DNA of 45,221 nt, from contig JADBZH010000032.1 in assembly GCA_020402585.1 (NCBI GenBank), positions 1-45,221 of the forward strand. The letters are read 5' to 3'. Within the stretch, counting starts at the first letter, position 1, and each line of letters begins with the position of its first letter. Positions 6,975 through 15,397 of this stretch are shown one piece after another. The position numbers and the translations under genes are program-made. Origin of the DNA: Phenylobacterium sp. (GTDB lineage: Bacteria; Pseudomonadota; Alphaproteobacteria; Caulobacterales; Caulobacteraceae). The notes beneath the pieces are model-generated. The model was not told the DNA's origin. It ran no database searches and saw nothing but the letters and a program-made list of their open reading frames with translations.

Positions 6975-9707
6975 TCAGAAGCGGTACTGAACTTCCAGGC
7001 CGAAGATGCGCGGAGGCGTCAGCTCGAAGTTCTGGGCCCCGTTGGGGAATCGGTCCGACGGAACCGCGGGGTTGTTGTTCCGCTGTGCGGCGGCGACAGC
7101 CGCGGCGTAGCCATCTTCATCAAGCGCATTCTTGACGTAGGCGATGATGGTGTACTTGCCGCCCGTCGGCATCCACAGCGCCCGGAGGTCCACCTGATCC
7201 CAAGCGGGCGAGGAGTCGAACTCTCTCCCGAAGACCGTCGCATAGGCCTTCGACCGATTGATGTAGGTGGCGCCAGCGACGAGGTTGCCCCCGTCCAGAG
7301 CGAAGGTGTAGGTGCCGTTCACCGCAACCTTGTGTTCCGGCGCCTGGGGCAGGGGGCTGCCGACAACGCTGACCGCCGCCAGGTTGACGTTGTCATTCAC
7401 GTTCACAAGCAGGCTGCTCTTGGTGATCTCGGTCGGATTCCAGCCGTAATCCAGCGTCAGGCGGAGAGGTTCCACCGGCCGCCAGATGCCGCTGAACTCG
7501 ATCCCGTACGACTCCGACTTCTCGATGTTCACGAACTGGGTGACGTTGGTCGCGCCCACCCGCACGGCCACCGGCGCCTGAAGGTCGCGGTAGTCGAGGA
7601 AGAAGGCCGCCAGGTTCAGCTGGAACGTGTCGAAATCCCGCTTGAAGCCGATCTCGTAGGAGTTGACCGTCTCCTCGTCCGCCTTGGGAACGGCGAGGAA
7701 GCCGCCGGCCGAGAAGCCGAACGCCTTGTAGCCGCGGCTGTAGCGGGCATAGGCCATGGTGTCGCTGTCCGGCTCCCACTGGACGCCGAGGGTGCCGGTG
7801 ACGGCGTCAGACGAGCCGTCGAGGTTCCGGCTGGCGATGCCGGTGGCCGGATCAATCACGTACTGGCGCACCACCCCATTGGTGGTGACGCCGGGGGTGC
7901 TGACACCCGGGATCAGGCCGTTGGTGCTCTTCGGCGCGAGGGCGTCGGTGAGGTCCATGGCCCCGTTGCCGAGCCCGTTCAGACCCGCGAGCGCCGGGAT
8001 CCCGAAGACCGGCGCCAGGCGCGCCAGCGAATTCAGGTCGCCCAGCAGGCTGCCCCAGTTGGACGCCGTGCCGGGGCCAAAGGCGCCGAGGCCGAGGGCC
8101 GGGTAGAGACCGGGATAGCAGACGTCCGAGTTACAGACGATGCGCCGGTACTCGGTCCCGGACTTCCGGTCATCCGTGTAGCGCAGGCCCGCGGTGAACT
8201 TCAGGGCGTCCGTCATCTGGTAGTCGATCTGGCCGAACACGGCCTTGCTCTCGGTCGTCAGGCCGTAGTTGCCCGTCGACCAGTACCCTTTCGGGTTGGC
8301 CGGGGCGCCCAGGATCGGGGTCTGGAGCGAAGACGGGCCCACCAGGAAGAAGTCGGCCGTGCTTCCGGTGCCGAAATACTCCTGATTGTAATAGAAGGCG
8401 CCCGCGATCCACTGAAGGGGGCCGTCATGGGTCGATGAGAGATTGATCTCATGGCTGTACCACTTCTGATACTCGAAGTAGTGGTAACCATTGTTGGCAT
8501 TGACGGTCAGAGGCGAGCAGTTGACCGGAGACAGGCCCGCTGAAAACAAGCTGCCGACGGTGCCGCAGACGGATCCGGGCGCCAGCGGGATCTGGTAGGA
8601 CTGGACAGCCGTGAAATCGGAGTCGCCGTACAGGTCGTAGTCATACTCCTGGTAACCCCCGACATACTTAATGTCGATCGTCGGCAGGCTGTAGACGAAG
8701 TTGGTCGTGAAGGAGTTCACGCCGCTCAGCCGCACCCGCTGCGGGATGTTGGTGCTGAACTCCCGGTTGTCCAGAAGCGCGGGGTTGGAGGTGGAGGTCG
8801 CCCCGTTGAACTGCCGCAGGCTCCCGGGAACGATCCCGTTCAGGCCGGTTTCCTTGGTCAGGCCGTGGGCCGACGCAAAGACGATAGAGTAGTTCGGATC
8901 GAGACGCCCCGTCGAGAACTCGTCGCCGCGATAGCCAGAACGCGCGCCCGGGCCGCCGCGGTTGTGCCAGGCCAGCTTCTTGTAGGACGCCCAGAATTCA
9001 GCGTTCTCGCCGATATCAGCCTCGAACTGGACCTGGAACTGGTACTCGTCCCGCACGGAACCTTCATCGGGCAGGCCCGGGGTCACGTTCTTGAAGTGAC
9101 CCTCCTTCTGGTCGAGCTTGTAGCCCGACAGGCGCATCCGCAGACCCTCGGCGAGGGGGCCGGAGACGGCGAACTGAAGGTTGGTGAAGTTGAAGCTCTC
9201 CACGATGCCGCGGACCTCGGCGTAGAGTTCCTGGGTGGGCCGCACGGAGATCACGTTGACCGTGCCGCCGATGGCGTTACGGCCGTAGAGCGTGCCCTGG
9301 GGGCCGCGGAGGATTTCCACCCGCGCCACATCCAGAGGCGGGCCGCCGGCCAGGACGGTGGAGGTGGTGAAGAGGCTGTCGACATAGATCGACACCGCGC
9401 CGTCCACGGCGTGAACGTTGGTGAGTCGGCCGATGCCGCGCATCGACGCCCGGTCATTCGACGACTGGTAGACGAAGCCCGGCGTGAAGTTGGTCAGGTC
9501 CTGGACGGACGAAATGCCGACCAGGTCGCGCTGACGGCTGGTGAAGGCCGAGATCGCGACCGGCACGTCTTGCAGGCTTTGCTCGCGCTTTTCGGCGGTC
9601 ACCACCAACTCGTCGATGGTGTTCATGCCGGTCTCGGCTTGGGCCGAGAGACCCACCGCGCTCGCGGCGAGAATGCTCGTAGCCAACAGTATGGCCTTTG
9701 ACTGCAT
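6975..9707 (-). CDS. TonB-dependent outer-membrane receptor
   Basis: A 910-residue outer-membrane transporter of the large TonB-dependent receptor class common in Caulobacterales and sphingomonads. In order: a signal peptide (MQSKAILLATS... ending near LSAQA, about 24 residues), a TonB-box-like region (DELVVTAEKREQS), a plug domain with VPVAISAF and the hallmark RGPQGTLYGRNAIGGTVNVI, and a long beta-barrel ending in the aromatic-terminated strand LEVQYRF. The start at 9707 is supported by GGGGAG about 9 nt upstream and by the signal peptide; the open frame extends further upstream without meaning. It lies 167 nt downstream of a P450 gene on the same strand, so it probably imports the compound the P450 oxidises. 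Substrate is not identifiable. Confidence 0.95.
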   Translation of the reverse strand: MQSKAILLATSILAASAVGLSAQAETGMNTIDELVVTAEKREQSLQDVPVAISAFTSRQRDLVGISSVQDLTNFTPGFVYQSSNDRASMRGIGRLTNVHAVDGAVSIYVDSLFTTSTVLAGGPPLDVARVEILRGPQGTLYGRNAIGGTVNVISVRPTQELYAEVRGIVESFNFTNLQFAVSGPLAEGLRMRLSGYKLDQKEGHFKNVTPGLPDEGSVRDEYQFQVQFEADIGENAEFWASYKKLAWHNRGGPGARSGYRGDEFSTGRLDPNYSIVFASAHGLTKETGLNGIVPGSLRQFNGATSTSNPALLDNREFSTNIPQRVRLSGVNSFTTNFVYSLPTIDIKYVGGYQEYDYDLYGDSDFTAVQSYQIPLAPGSVCGTVGSLFSAGLSPVNCSPLTVNANNGYHYFEYQKWYSHEINLSSTHDGPLQWIAGAFYYNQEYFGTGSTADFFLVGPSSLQTPILGAPANPKGYWSTGNYGLTTESKAVFGQIDYQMTDALKFTAGLRYTDDRKSGTEYRRIVCNSDVCYPGLYPALGLGAFGPGTASNWGSLLGDLNSLARLAPVFGIPALAGLNGLGNGAMDLTDALAPKSTNGLIPGVSTPGVTTNGVVRQYVIDPATGIASRNLDGSSDAVTGTLGVQWEPDSDTMAYARYSRGYKAFGFSAGGFLAVPKADEETVNSYEIGFKRDFDTFQLNLAAFFLDYRDLQAPVAVRVGATNVTQFVNIEKSESYGIEFSGIWRPVEPLRLTLDYGWNPTEITKSSLLVNVNDNVNLAAVSVVGSPLPQAPEHKVAVNGTYTFALDGGNLVAGATYINRSKAYATVFGREFDSSPAWDQVDLRALWMPTGGKYTIIAYVKNALDEDGYAAAVAAAQRNNNPAVPSDRFPNGAQNFELTPPRIFGLEVQYRF

Positions 9708-9790
9708 CTGGTTTTCACTCCCCAATATGAATCTGCCAGTGCTATTGCCTGTGCATCCGGACACGCTGGCTGACAGCGACAGGCAAGTCA

Positions 9791-9805
9791 ATCCCGCGAC
9801 GGGAT
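9791..9805 (-). other. Small hairpin between P450 and receptor genes
   Basis: ATCCCG-CGA-CGGGAT forms a 6-bp stem with a 3-nt loop in the 167-bp gap. No U-tract follows on the minus strand, so it may only weakly terminate P450 transcription or protect its 3' end. Confidence 0.35.
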
Positions 9806-9874
9806 GATGCGATTTGTGTGAAAAACGATTTCGTGACGTCGCCGGCGAGGACCAGGCGCCGCGAGCCCGGCCGA

Positions 9875-11134
9875 TCAGACTGAGATGCGCACCGGCAGGG
9901 TCTCGTAGCCCTTGACGAAGTTGGAGGACAGGCGGCGTGGCGGGGCCATCACCTCGATGCGCCGGAAGCGCTTGAGGATCTCTTCCCAGACCACCTTCAG
10001 CTGCATTTCGGCCAGCCGGTTGCCGACGCAGCGGTGGATGCCGAAGCCGAAGGCCACGTGCTGCCGCGGCCGCACCCGGTCGATGATGAACCGGTCCGCA
10101 TCGGCGATCACCTCGCCGTCCCGGTTGCCCGAGACGTACCACATGATCACCTTGTCCCCCTTGCGGATCGTCTTGCCGCCCAGCTCGACATCGCGGGTGG
10201 CGGTGCGGCGCATGTGGGCCACGGGGCTCTGCCAGCGGATGATCTCGGGCACGGCGGAGTCCAGCAGGGACGGGTCGGCGCGCAGCCGGTCATAGGCGTC
10301 GGGATTGTCCTGGAAGGCCAGAAGGGCGCCGGTGATCGAGTGCCGGGTCGTGTCGCTGCCGGCCACGGTCAGGAGGATCACATTGCCCATATAGGCGAAC
10401 ATCTGGCCGTCCTTGCGGGTGATGGGATCGCCCGCCAGCAGGGACAAGAGGTCATTCCCCGGCGCGGTCTTGCGGGCCTCCCAAAGCCCTACGAAGGTCT
10501 CGAAATAGGGCCTCAGGGCCGCCTGGCGGTCCTCGCTGGTCTTGAAGACCGCGCCCTCGCCCGTCGGGGCGAGGATGATGTCCGAGGCCTCGGGCAAGAG
10601 GCGCCGGGCCTCGAAGGGAAAGTCGAACAGGGTGGCCAGCATCTGGCTGGTCAGCTCCACCGAGACCTTGTCGACGAAGTCGAAGGTCTCGCCCACCGGC
10701 AGCTCGTCCAGTATGGCCGCCGCCCGGCTGCGGATCAGGGGCTCCAGCTCCGCCATGCCGGCGGTCGAGAACATGGGCATGACCACCCGCCGCTGGGCGT
10801 CGTGGTCCGGCGGGTCCAGGGCGATGAAGCTGGAAAGCTCATGCGGCTGGTAGCCATCCTGGATCGCGATCCCGCCCCGCTCCGAGGACGAGGAGAAGGC
10901 CTCATTGTTGGAATCCACCGCGACAATGTCGTTGAAGCGGGTCACCGACCAGTAGGGCCCGAACTCGCTGTTCGCGCAGTAGTGGACCGGGTCCTCCCGC
11001 CGCAGCCGCTCGAACCAGGGCGCCCAGGTGTCGCTGGTGAAGTGGTTGACGTCCGCCACATGGAACTGGTCCAGCGGCGTGGCGTAGGCCCGCTCCCGGG
11101 CGGACTGCATCAGGGCGCTGTCCCCTTCAGCCAT
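9875..11134 (-). CDS. Cytochrome P450 (bacterial class I)
   Basis: A 419-residue soluble P450. The I-helix oxygen-binding motif AGSDTTR is at 258-264, the K-helix ExxR pair is E297/R300, and the haem-ligand loop FGFGIHRCVGNRLAE puts the thiolate at Cys369. Length and the HxCxGxxLA pattern match the CYP107/CYP125-like bacterial group that hydroxylates terpenoids, steroids or other hydrophobic substrates with a ferredoxin partner; no ferredoxin gene is adjacent. GAGGAGGAC just upstream of ATG 11134 fixes the start, although the frame stays open far upstream into the peptidase gene. It is followed by the TonB-dependent receptor. Two structured repeats lie 92 bp upstream of the start. Confidence 0.95.
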   Translation of the reverse strand: MAEGDSALMQSARERAYATPLDQFHVADVNHFTSDTWAPWFERLRREDPVHYCANSEFGPYWSVTRFNDIVAVDSNNEAFSSSSERGGIAIQDGYQPHELSSFIALDPPDHDAQRRVVMPMFSTAGMAELEPLIRSRAAAILDELPVGETFDFVDKVSVELTSQMLATLFDFPFEARRLLPEASDIILAPTGEGAVFKTSEDRQAALRPYFETFVGLWEARKTAPGNDLLSLLAGDPITRKDGQMFAYMGNVILLTVAGSDTTRHSITGALLAFQDNPDAYDRLRADPSLLDSAVPEIIRWQSPVAHMRRTATRDVELGGKTIRKGDKVIMWYVSGNRDGEVIADADRFIIDRVRPRQHVAFGFGIHRCVGNRLAEMQLKVVWEEILKRFRRIEVMAPPRRLSSNFVKGYETLPVRISV

Positions 11135-11225
11135 GGCGGTGTCCTCCTCGTTCCTGGGGCAAGAGTGCGCGTGCGGGGGCGGGGTGGCAAATGGGAAGTT
11201 GAGGGATGGGGGAGGTTGAGAGGCC

Positions 11226-11338
11226 GTTGACCCCCTCACCGGCCTCCGGTCGGAGCTCCCCCTTGGGGGAGCAATTGGCGCTCCTAATTCCTCCTCCCAG
11301 GGGGAGGTGGACCGCGCAGCGGGCCGGAGGGGGTCAGC
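11226..11338 (+). repeat. Structured intergenic repeat, copy A1
   Basis: A quasi-palindrome bounded by GTTGACCCCCTC and GGAGGGGGTCAGC. Inside are ACCGG-CCT-CCGGT, GCTCCCCC-TT-GGGGGAGC, an imperfect CCTCC...GGAGG and CCGC-GCA-GCGG hairpins. The first stem differs in sequence from other copies but still pairs. It forms a tandem pair with A2 through a 9-nt linker. Confidence 0.9.
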
Positions 11339-11347
11339 TGCGATGCC

Positions 11348-11459
11348 GTTGACCCCCTCAGTCAGCTTTGCTGACAGCTCCCCCTTGGGGGAGCAATTGC
11401 CGCTCTCATTCCTCCCCCCAGGGGGAGGTGGGCCGCGCAGCGGGCCGGAGGGGGTCAAC
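11348..11459 (+). repeat. Structured intergenic repeat, copy A2
   Basis: This copy has a perfect 12-bp outer inverted repeat, GTTGACCCCCTC with GAGGGGGTCAAC. The inner stems are GTCAGC-TTT-GCTGAC, GCTCCCCC-TT-GGGGGAGC, a C-rich/G-rich stem and CCGC-GCA-GCGG. It ends 20 nt from the stop codon of the aminopeptidase gene. Confidence 0.9.
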
Positions 11460-11478
11460 GGCCCCTCCGAATTCCCCC

Positions 11479-13299
11479 TTATCCGGCGATCGGCGCGCAC
11501 GCGGCCTTGAGCCAGTCGCGCACCGGAGCGTCGAGGTGCGGGCCGATCTCGGCCAGGACCCGGGCGTGGTAGGCGTCGAGCTGGTCGCGCTCTTCGGCGG
11601 TGAGCAGGTCGGGCAGGATCAGGGTCCGGTCGATGGGCGCCAGGGTCAGGGCCTCGAAGCCCAGCATGGGGCGCTCGCCCCCGGGGATGGCGCGGGGCGC
11701 CGTCACGTGCTGGAGGTTCTCGATCCGGATGCCGTAGGCGCCTTCCTTGTAATAGCCGGGCTCGTTGGAGACGATCATGCCCGGCTGCAGGGCCACGGAA
11801 TTGGGGGCCTTGGCGATCCGGTGCGGGCCCTCGTGGACGCCCAGGAAGACGCCGACGCCGTGGCCGGTGCCGTGGTCGTAGTCCAGGCCCCGCGACCAGA
11901 GAGCCGCCCGGGCGAAGGCGTCCACCGCCGAGCCCGTCGTCCCCGCGGGGAACCTGAGGGCGGCCAGGGCCAGGTGGCCCTTGAGCACCAGGGTGAAGCG
12001 CTCGCACATCTCGCGGCTGGGCGTCCCGATGGCCATGGTCCGGGTCACGTCCGTGGTGCCGTCCGGATACTGGCCGCCGGAATCCACCAGCAGGAGGGTG
12101 CCCGGCGAGGTGCGCGCATTGGTCTTTTCGGTGGGGTGGTAGTGCGGAAGGGCGGCGTTGCCCTGGGCGGCGGCGATGGTGTCGAAGGACAGGTCGGCCA
12201 AGCCCTCGACCTCCTCGCGGAAGGCCTCCAGCCGGCTGGCGACCTCGATCTCGTCGGGCAGGAGGGTTTGGGCCTCCGTCGCCACCCAGTGCAGGAAGCG
12301 GGTCAGGGCGACGCCGTCGCGGACGTGGGCGCTGCGGGACCCGGCGATCTCCACCGGGTTCTTGCAGGCCCGGGGCAGGGCGCAGGGGTCCTCGCCCCGC
12401 AGGACCCGGGCGCCGGCGGCTTCCAGGGCGTCGAAATAGAAGGCCGGGGACTGGGCCGGATCGACCAGCACGACCTTGCCCTTCAGGTCGGAGAGGGCGC
12501 CGGGCAGGTCGGCAGGGGTCTCCAGGCGCACCCCGTTGCCCAGCCAGGCGGGCAGTTCCGGCGTCACCTTGGCGGGATCGAGGAAGAGGCGGGCCGAGCC
12601 GTCGCGGTTCAGGATGGCCTGGGCGAGGGGCAGGGGCGTGCGGCTGACATCGCCGCCCCGCACATTGAACAGCCAGGCGATGGAGGCCGGGGCGGTCAGG
12701 ACCGCCGCCTCCGCCCCCTTCGCCACCAGGCCCTCGCCCAGCCGGGCGCGCTTGGCGACGGAGTCCTCGCCGGCCAGCTCAAGGGCGTGGGGGCGCACCG
12801 GGGCGGCGGGCTGGGGCGGTCGGTCGGCGCCCCAGGCGAGGTCCAGCGGGTAGGGATCGACGGGCTTCAGGGTCGCGCCGGACCGGATGGCGGCGTTCCG
12901 CAGGTGTCCCAGGGCGTCGGGGCTGTGAAGGCGCGGGTCGTAGCCGATCACCTGGCCGGGGCGGGTGTGGGCCTCGATCCAGCCGGGGACCCCGCCGACC
13001 ACCAGGTCGCAGATCTCGAACAGGGAGGCGTCCACCTGGGCCCGGACCTGGATGGTGTAGCGACCGTCCACGAAGACGGCGGCCCGGTCGGCCATGACGA
13101 TGGCGGCCCCGGCCGAGCCGGTGAAGCCCGTGGCCCAGGCCAGCCGGTCATTGGCGGCGGGCAGGTACTCGTTCTGGTGCTCGTCCTCGTGCGGGACCAG
13201 CAGGCCGTCGAGCCCCTGGGCGGCCATGGCGGCGCGGATGCGGGGCAGGTGGAGGGACCCGAAGGACGGATCGGCGGATTCTTTGAAACTCTGGCGCAT
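11479..13299 (-). CDS. Aminopeptidase P family protein (M24B, Xaa-Pro aminopeptidase)
   Basis: A 606-residue, three-domain enzyme resembling the long XPNPEP1-type aminopeptidase P, which removes an N-terminal residue preceding proline. Two creatinase-like N-terminal domains (about 15-145 and 165-310) precede a pita-bread catalytic domain with all five dinuclear-metal ligands: D406 (VDSGGQY), D417 (TTDVTRT), H480 (HGTGHGVG), E513 (SNEPGYY) and E527 (GIRIENL). HGVGVFLGVHEGP is the usual substrate-pocket stretch. No signal peptide is present, so it is cytoplasmic. No strong ribosome binding site is seen before ATG 13299. It follows prmA on the same strand with a 57-nt gap. Confidence 0.93.
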   Translation of the reverse strand: MRQSFKESADPSFGSLHLPRIRAAMAAQGLDGLLVPHEDEHQNEYLPAANDRLAWATGFTGSAGAAIVMADRAAVFVDGRYTIQVRAQVDASLFEICDLVVGGVPGWIEAHTRPGQVIGYDPRLHSPDALGHLRNAAIRSGATLKPVDPYPLDLAWGADRPPQPAAPVRPHALELAGEDSVAKRARLGEGLVAKGAEAAVLTAPASIAWLFNVRGGDVSRTPLPLAQAILNRDGSARLFLDPAKVTPELPAWLGNGVRLETPADLPGALSDLKGKVVLVDPAQSPAFYFDALEAAGARVLRGEDPCALPRACKNPVEIAGSRSAHVRDGVALTRFLHWVATEAQTLLPDEIEVASRLEAFREEVEGLADLSFDTIAAAQGNAALPHYHPTEKTNARTSPGTLLLVDSGGQYPDGTTDVTRTMAIGTPSREMCERFTLVLKGHLALAALRFPAGTTGSAVDAFARAALWSRGLDYDHGTGHGVGVFLGVHEGPHRIAKAPNSVALQPGMIVSNEPGYYKEGAYGIRIENLQHVTAPRAIPGGERPMLGFEALTLAPIDRTLILPDLLTAEERDQLDAYHARVLAEIGPHLDAPVRDWLKAACAPIAG

Positions 13300-13356
13300 G
13301 AGCGCAATTTAGGCCCGACTTGTGGGGTGCGCAAAGGCCCTGCTTCGGCGCCGGGT

Positions 13357-14223
13357 TCAGGGCCGCTCCAGCACCAGGGTCGCCCAGGCGTCGCGGTGGA
13401 TGCGCCTCAGGAGGCGGAAGCCGCGGGAGCGGTAGGCCGCCAGCACCCGCCGCTCCTGGGTGCGCAGGAGGCCGGACAGGATGGCGACCCCGCCGGGCCG
13501 CAGGGCGCCTCGGATGTCCTGGGCCAGGGCCACCAGGGGCGGGGCCAGGATGTTGGCGAAGACCAGGTCATAGGGCGCGGCGGAGCGCACGCGCTGGTGG
13601 CCGAGGCCTGAGGCATGGACGAACTCGGCCCGGGCGCCGTTCAGTTCGGCGTTCTCCCGGGCGATGCGGACGGAGGGGGCGTCGATGTCCGTGCCGCGCG
13701 CGAGGCGCGCGCCTGTGCGGGCGGCGGCGATGGCCAGCACCCCGGTGCCGGCGCCCACGTCCAGCACCTTGTCGAACCGGCGGGCCTTGAGGAGGTCGTT
13801 CCAGGCCTGGAGGCAACCCACCGTGGTGCCGTGGTGGCCGGTGCCGAAGGCCGCGCCGGCCTCGATGCGCAGGGCCACGGCGTTGGGCGGGACCTGGCCG
13901 CGGTCATGGGCGCCGTAGACGAAGAACCGGCCGGCGCGCACGGGGGGCAGGCCCGAAAGGGACATGGCCAGCCAGTCGGCGTCGGCCAGGGGCTCGACGG
14001 TCACGACCAGGCCGGGCTGGGCGTTCAGCCGGGCCTTCAGGGCGTCGGTTTCCTCGGAGGTCGTCGGAAAGGCGTCGATCCGCCAGACGTCGCGGTCCTC
14101 GTCCTCCTCCAGGATGGAGTAGGTCGCGCCCTCCAGGACCGGGTCGGCGTCGAGGGCGGCGGCGGCGGACTCGGCGGCCGCCCGGGGCCCCCGGGCGATG
14201 ATCTGGACGGCGTCTTCGCTCAT
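13357..14223 (-). CDS. prmA: Ribosomal protein L11 methyltransferase
   Basis: A 288-residue SAM-dependent methyltransferase that trimethylates ribosomal protein L11. The C-terminal Rossmann domain carries [10 protein letters not shown], motif [16 protein letters not shown], the acidic strand-2 end GTDIDAPS and NILAPPL, which corresponds to the NPPY-like loop of PrmA. The N-terminal roughly 110 residues form the L11-recognition domain and are acidic and less conserved, as in other alphaproteobacteria. GAGGG lies upstream of ATG 14223. It is probably co-transcribed with the aminopeptidase P gene downstream. Confidence 0.92.
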   Translation of the reverse strand: MSEDAVQIIARGPRAAAESAAAALDADPVLEGATYSILEEDEDRDVWRIDAFPTTSEETDALKARLNAQPGLVVTVEPLADADWLAMSLSGLPPVRAGRFFVYGAHDRGQVPPNAVALRIEAGAAFGTGHHGTTVGCLQAWNDLLKARRFDKVLDVGAGTGVLAIAAARTGARLARGTDIDAPSVRIARENAELNGARAEFVHASGLGHQRVRSAAPYDLVFANILAPPLVALAQDIRGALRPGGVAILSGLLRTQERRVLAAYRSRGFRLLRRIHRDAWATLVLERP

Positions 14224-14254
14224 GCGCCCTCATTAGAGACCGTTTGTAGACAGC

Positions 14255-14404
14255 TCAATGCGTGATGCGGCGGATCCGAAGGTCGTCGAAGTCGCCTGGC
14301 GGCCAGCGCTCTCCGTTGACTCTCCGATAGAGAGTGAGCTGGACATGGCGCGCTAGAGACGGGGTCTGATCCGGCAAGCCCACGTCATCGCGAAACCCAT
14401 TGCT
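14255..14404 (-). pseudogene. C-terminal remnant of an unidentified gene
   Basis: The minus-strand frame reads ...HVQLTLYRRVNGERWPPGD followed by FDDLRIRRITH and a stop, about 49 codons with protein-like composition. It has no ATG and is cut off upstream by an in-frame TAG at 14405-14407, just before the end of the AT-rich orphan gene. I do not recognise the parent family. It looks like the 3' end of a gene whose 5' part was lost, perhaps when the AT-rich neighbour arrived. A chance open frame is possible. Confidence 0.35.
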
Positions 14405-14434
14405 CTATGTCTGTTCAACAGGTCCCTGAGAGAA

Positions 14435-15076
14435 CTAGATCGCCTGAAAGCGTATGAGTTCGGCCATCATCCTTGACGAAAGCGGACCTGTGATCTTCTC
14501 AGATTGATTCCTATCAACCATACCCATCAGAACATCCATTTGATTCTGAAGGACACGCGAGTTTGATAGCGAATTTGCACCATATGTTTTAGAGTCTTCG
14601 ATTTCAATTTTTGTTTTTTCGATCAAGCTAATCTTTGTATTTGGCCCAAAGTTATCACGATAATCTATCAGAAATCCATTAGATTTTGCATGTTCATTAT
14701 AAGATTCGCTGTATCTTGACAGCTTTAGTATGAATAAAAGTGCATCCTGATGCTCCTGCGTATCACCATTCTTAAAGAATTCTTTTAGACTGTCACCCAG
14801 ATCAGCCGCCATCTGATCAACCTGAGCGGGGGTGATCGCGTTCACGTCGTATTTCAAGCTCAGATGATTCATAGCGTCGCGAAGGCTTCTTGCCTGATAG
14901 GTAGATTTTTCCGGACCATTTTCCGCCTTACCAGCAGATGCGTCCTCTCCCACCGGCTGGTTCTTCGCACTGAGATCGTTGGATGAAGGTGCGGAATCTT
15001 GTTTGGATTCAATGATCTTTCGATCAGTCCCCGTCTTCATCATCGTAGCTACGACGGGCGGATTCATGATCTGCAT
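14435..15076 (-). CDS. Hypothetical protein, AT-rich orphan gene
   Basis: A 213-residue protein that I do not recognise. It has no membrane span or signal peptide. The first 60 residues are polar and low-complexity (KQDSAPSSNDLSAKNQ). The rest is predicted helical and hydrophilic (SLRDAMNHLSLKYDVN, ADLGDSLKEFFKNGD, SLIEKTKIEIEDSKTYG). Codon use is strikingly unlike the neighbours: the 3' two-thirds is rich in A/T and uses codons such as AAA, ATA and TTA that are almost absent nearby, so recent transfer is likely. Start 15076 is chosen because GGGAG lies 8 nt upstream; the in-frame ATG at 15109 overlaps a possible promoter. A role in secretion or motility is conceivable from composition but unsupported. 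Confidence 0.75.
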   Translation of the reverse strand: MQIMNPPVVATMMKTGTDRKIIESKQDSAPSSNDLSAKNQPVGEDASAGKAENGPEKSTYQARSLRDAMNHLSLKYDVNAITPAQVDQMAADLGDSLKEFFKNGDTQEHQDALLFILKLSRYSESYNEHAKSNGFLIDYRDNFGPNTKISLIEKTKIEIEDSKTYGANSLSNSRVLQNQMDVLMGMVDRNQSEKITGPLSSRMMAELIRFQAI

Positions 15077-15108
15077 GGCGCAATCTCCCGAGCACTCGAG
15101 TTCGTGCA

Positions 15109-15124
15109 TTCAATGGGTGTGCCA
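15109..15124 (-). promoter_or_regulatory. Possible sigma-54-like promoter of the orphan gene
   Basis: On the minus strand TGGCAC-N5-TTGAA resembles the sigma-54 -24/-12 consensus TGGCAC-N5-TTGCA, but the key GC of the -12 element is GA here. It would place the transcript start about 20 nt before the ATG at 15076, leaving room for the GGGAG ribosome binding site. One mismatch at a critical base keeps confidence low. Confidence 0.28.
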
Positions 15125-15397
15125 GGAATGAGAGCATCGCCCGAGAAGCGGCCTCAAACCGCCATGCTGAGCAGCCGTTGGCCGATCGTCACAGTGAGGG
15201 TGCGTCGGGCGCCAGCGGAAACCCAAGCGTCCGCCGCCACAAAGGAGTCTCTCAAGAGTGCTCCAGCCGGTCGGATGCGACATCAGGATCACCACCTCCG
15301 ACCTTGCTTCCCACAGGGCGGCCGTAGGTCCTTCGGGGCCGATCCGTTCCTTTGAATCCCTCTCGCTCGCTTTGATCCAGCCACCTCGGGACTGTCA
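15125..15397. other. Intergenic stretch without a recognisable gene
   Basis: The gap between the orphan gene's start (15076) and the next stop codon (15398) is 321 nt. Apart from the possible promoter at its left end I see no convincing gene, repeat or terminator. A 61-codon minus-strand frame here (15110-15295) has a His/Cys/Trp-rich composition unlike a real protein. Confidence 0.5.

Noticed and set aside
1..11134. Reading the carotenoid oxygenase, dehydrogenase, P450 and receptor as one carotenoid or terpenoid cluster
   Set aside because: The genes lie on different strands in separate transcripts with unrelated genes between, and no carotenoid biosynthesis gene is present.
11307..11510. 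Recurring short frames beginning MDRAAGRRGS in the repeat elements
   Set aside because: They arise because every repeat copy carries the same sequence; they lack ribosome binding sites and the conserved signal is base pairing, not protein.
11135..12007. N-terminal extension of the P450 reading frame
   Set aside because: The extension overlaps the aminopeptidase gene antiparallel in frame terms and the repeats; GAGGAGGAC before ATG 11134 marks the start.
15110..15295. 61-codon minus-strand frame upstream of the orphan gene
   Set aside because: His/Cys/Trp/Arg-rich composition, no ribosome binding site and it overlaps the probable promoter.
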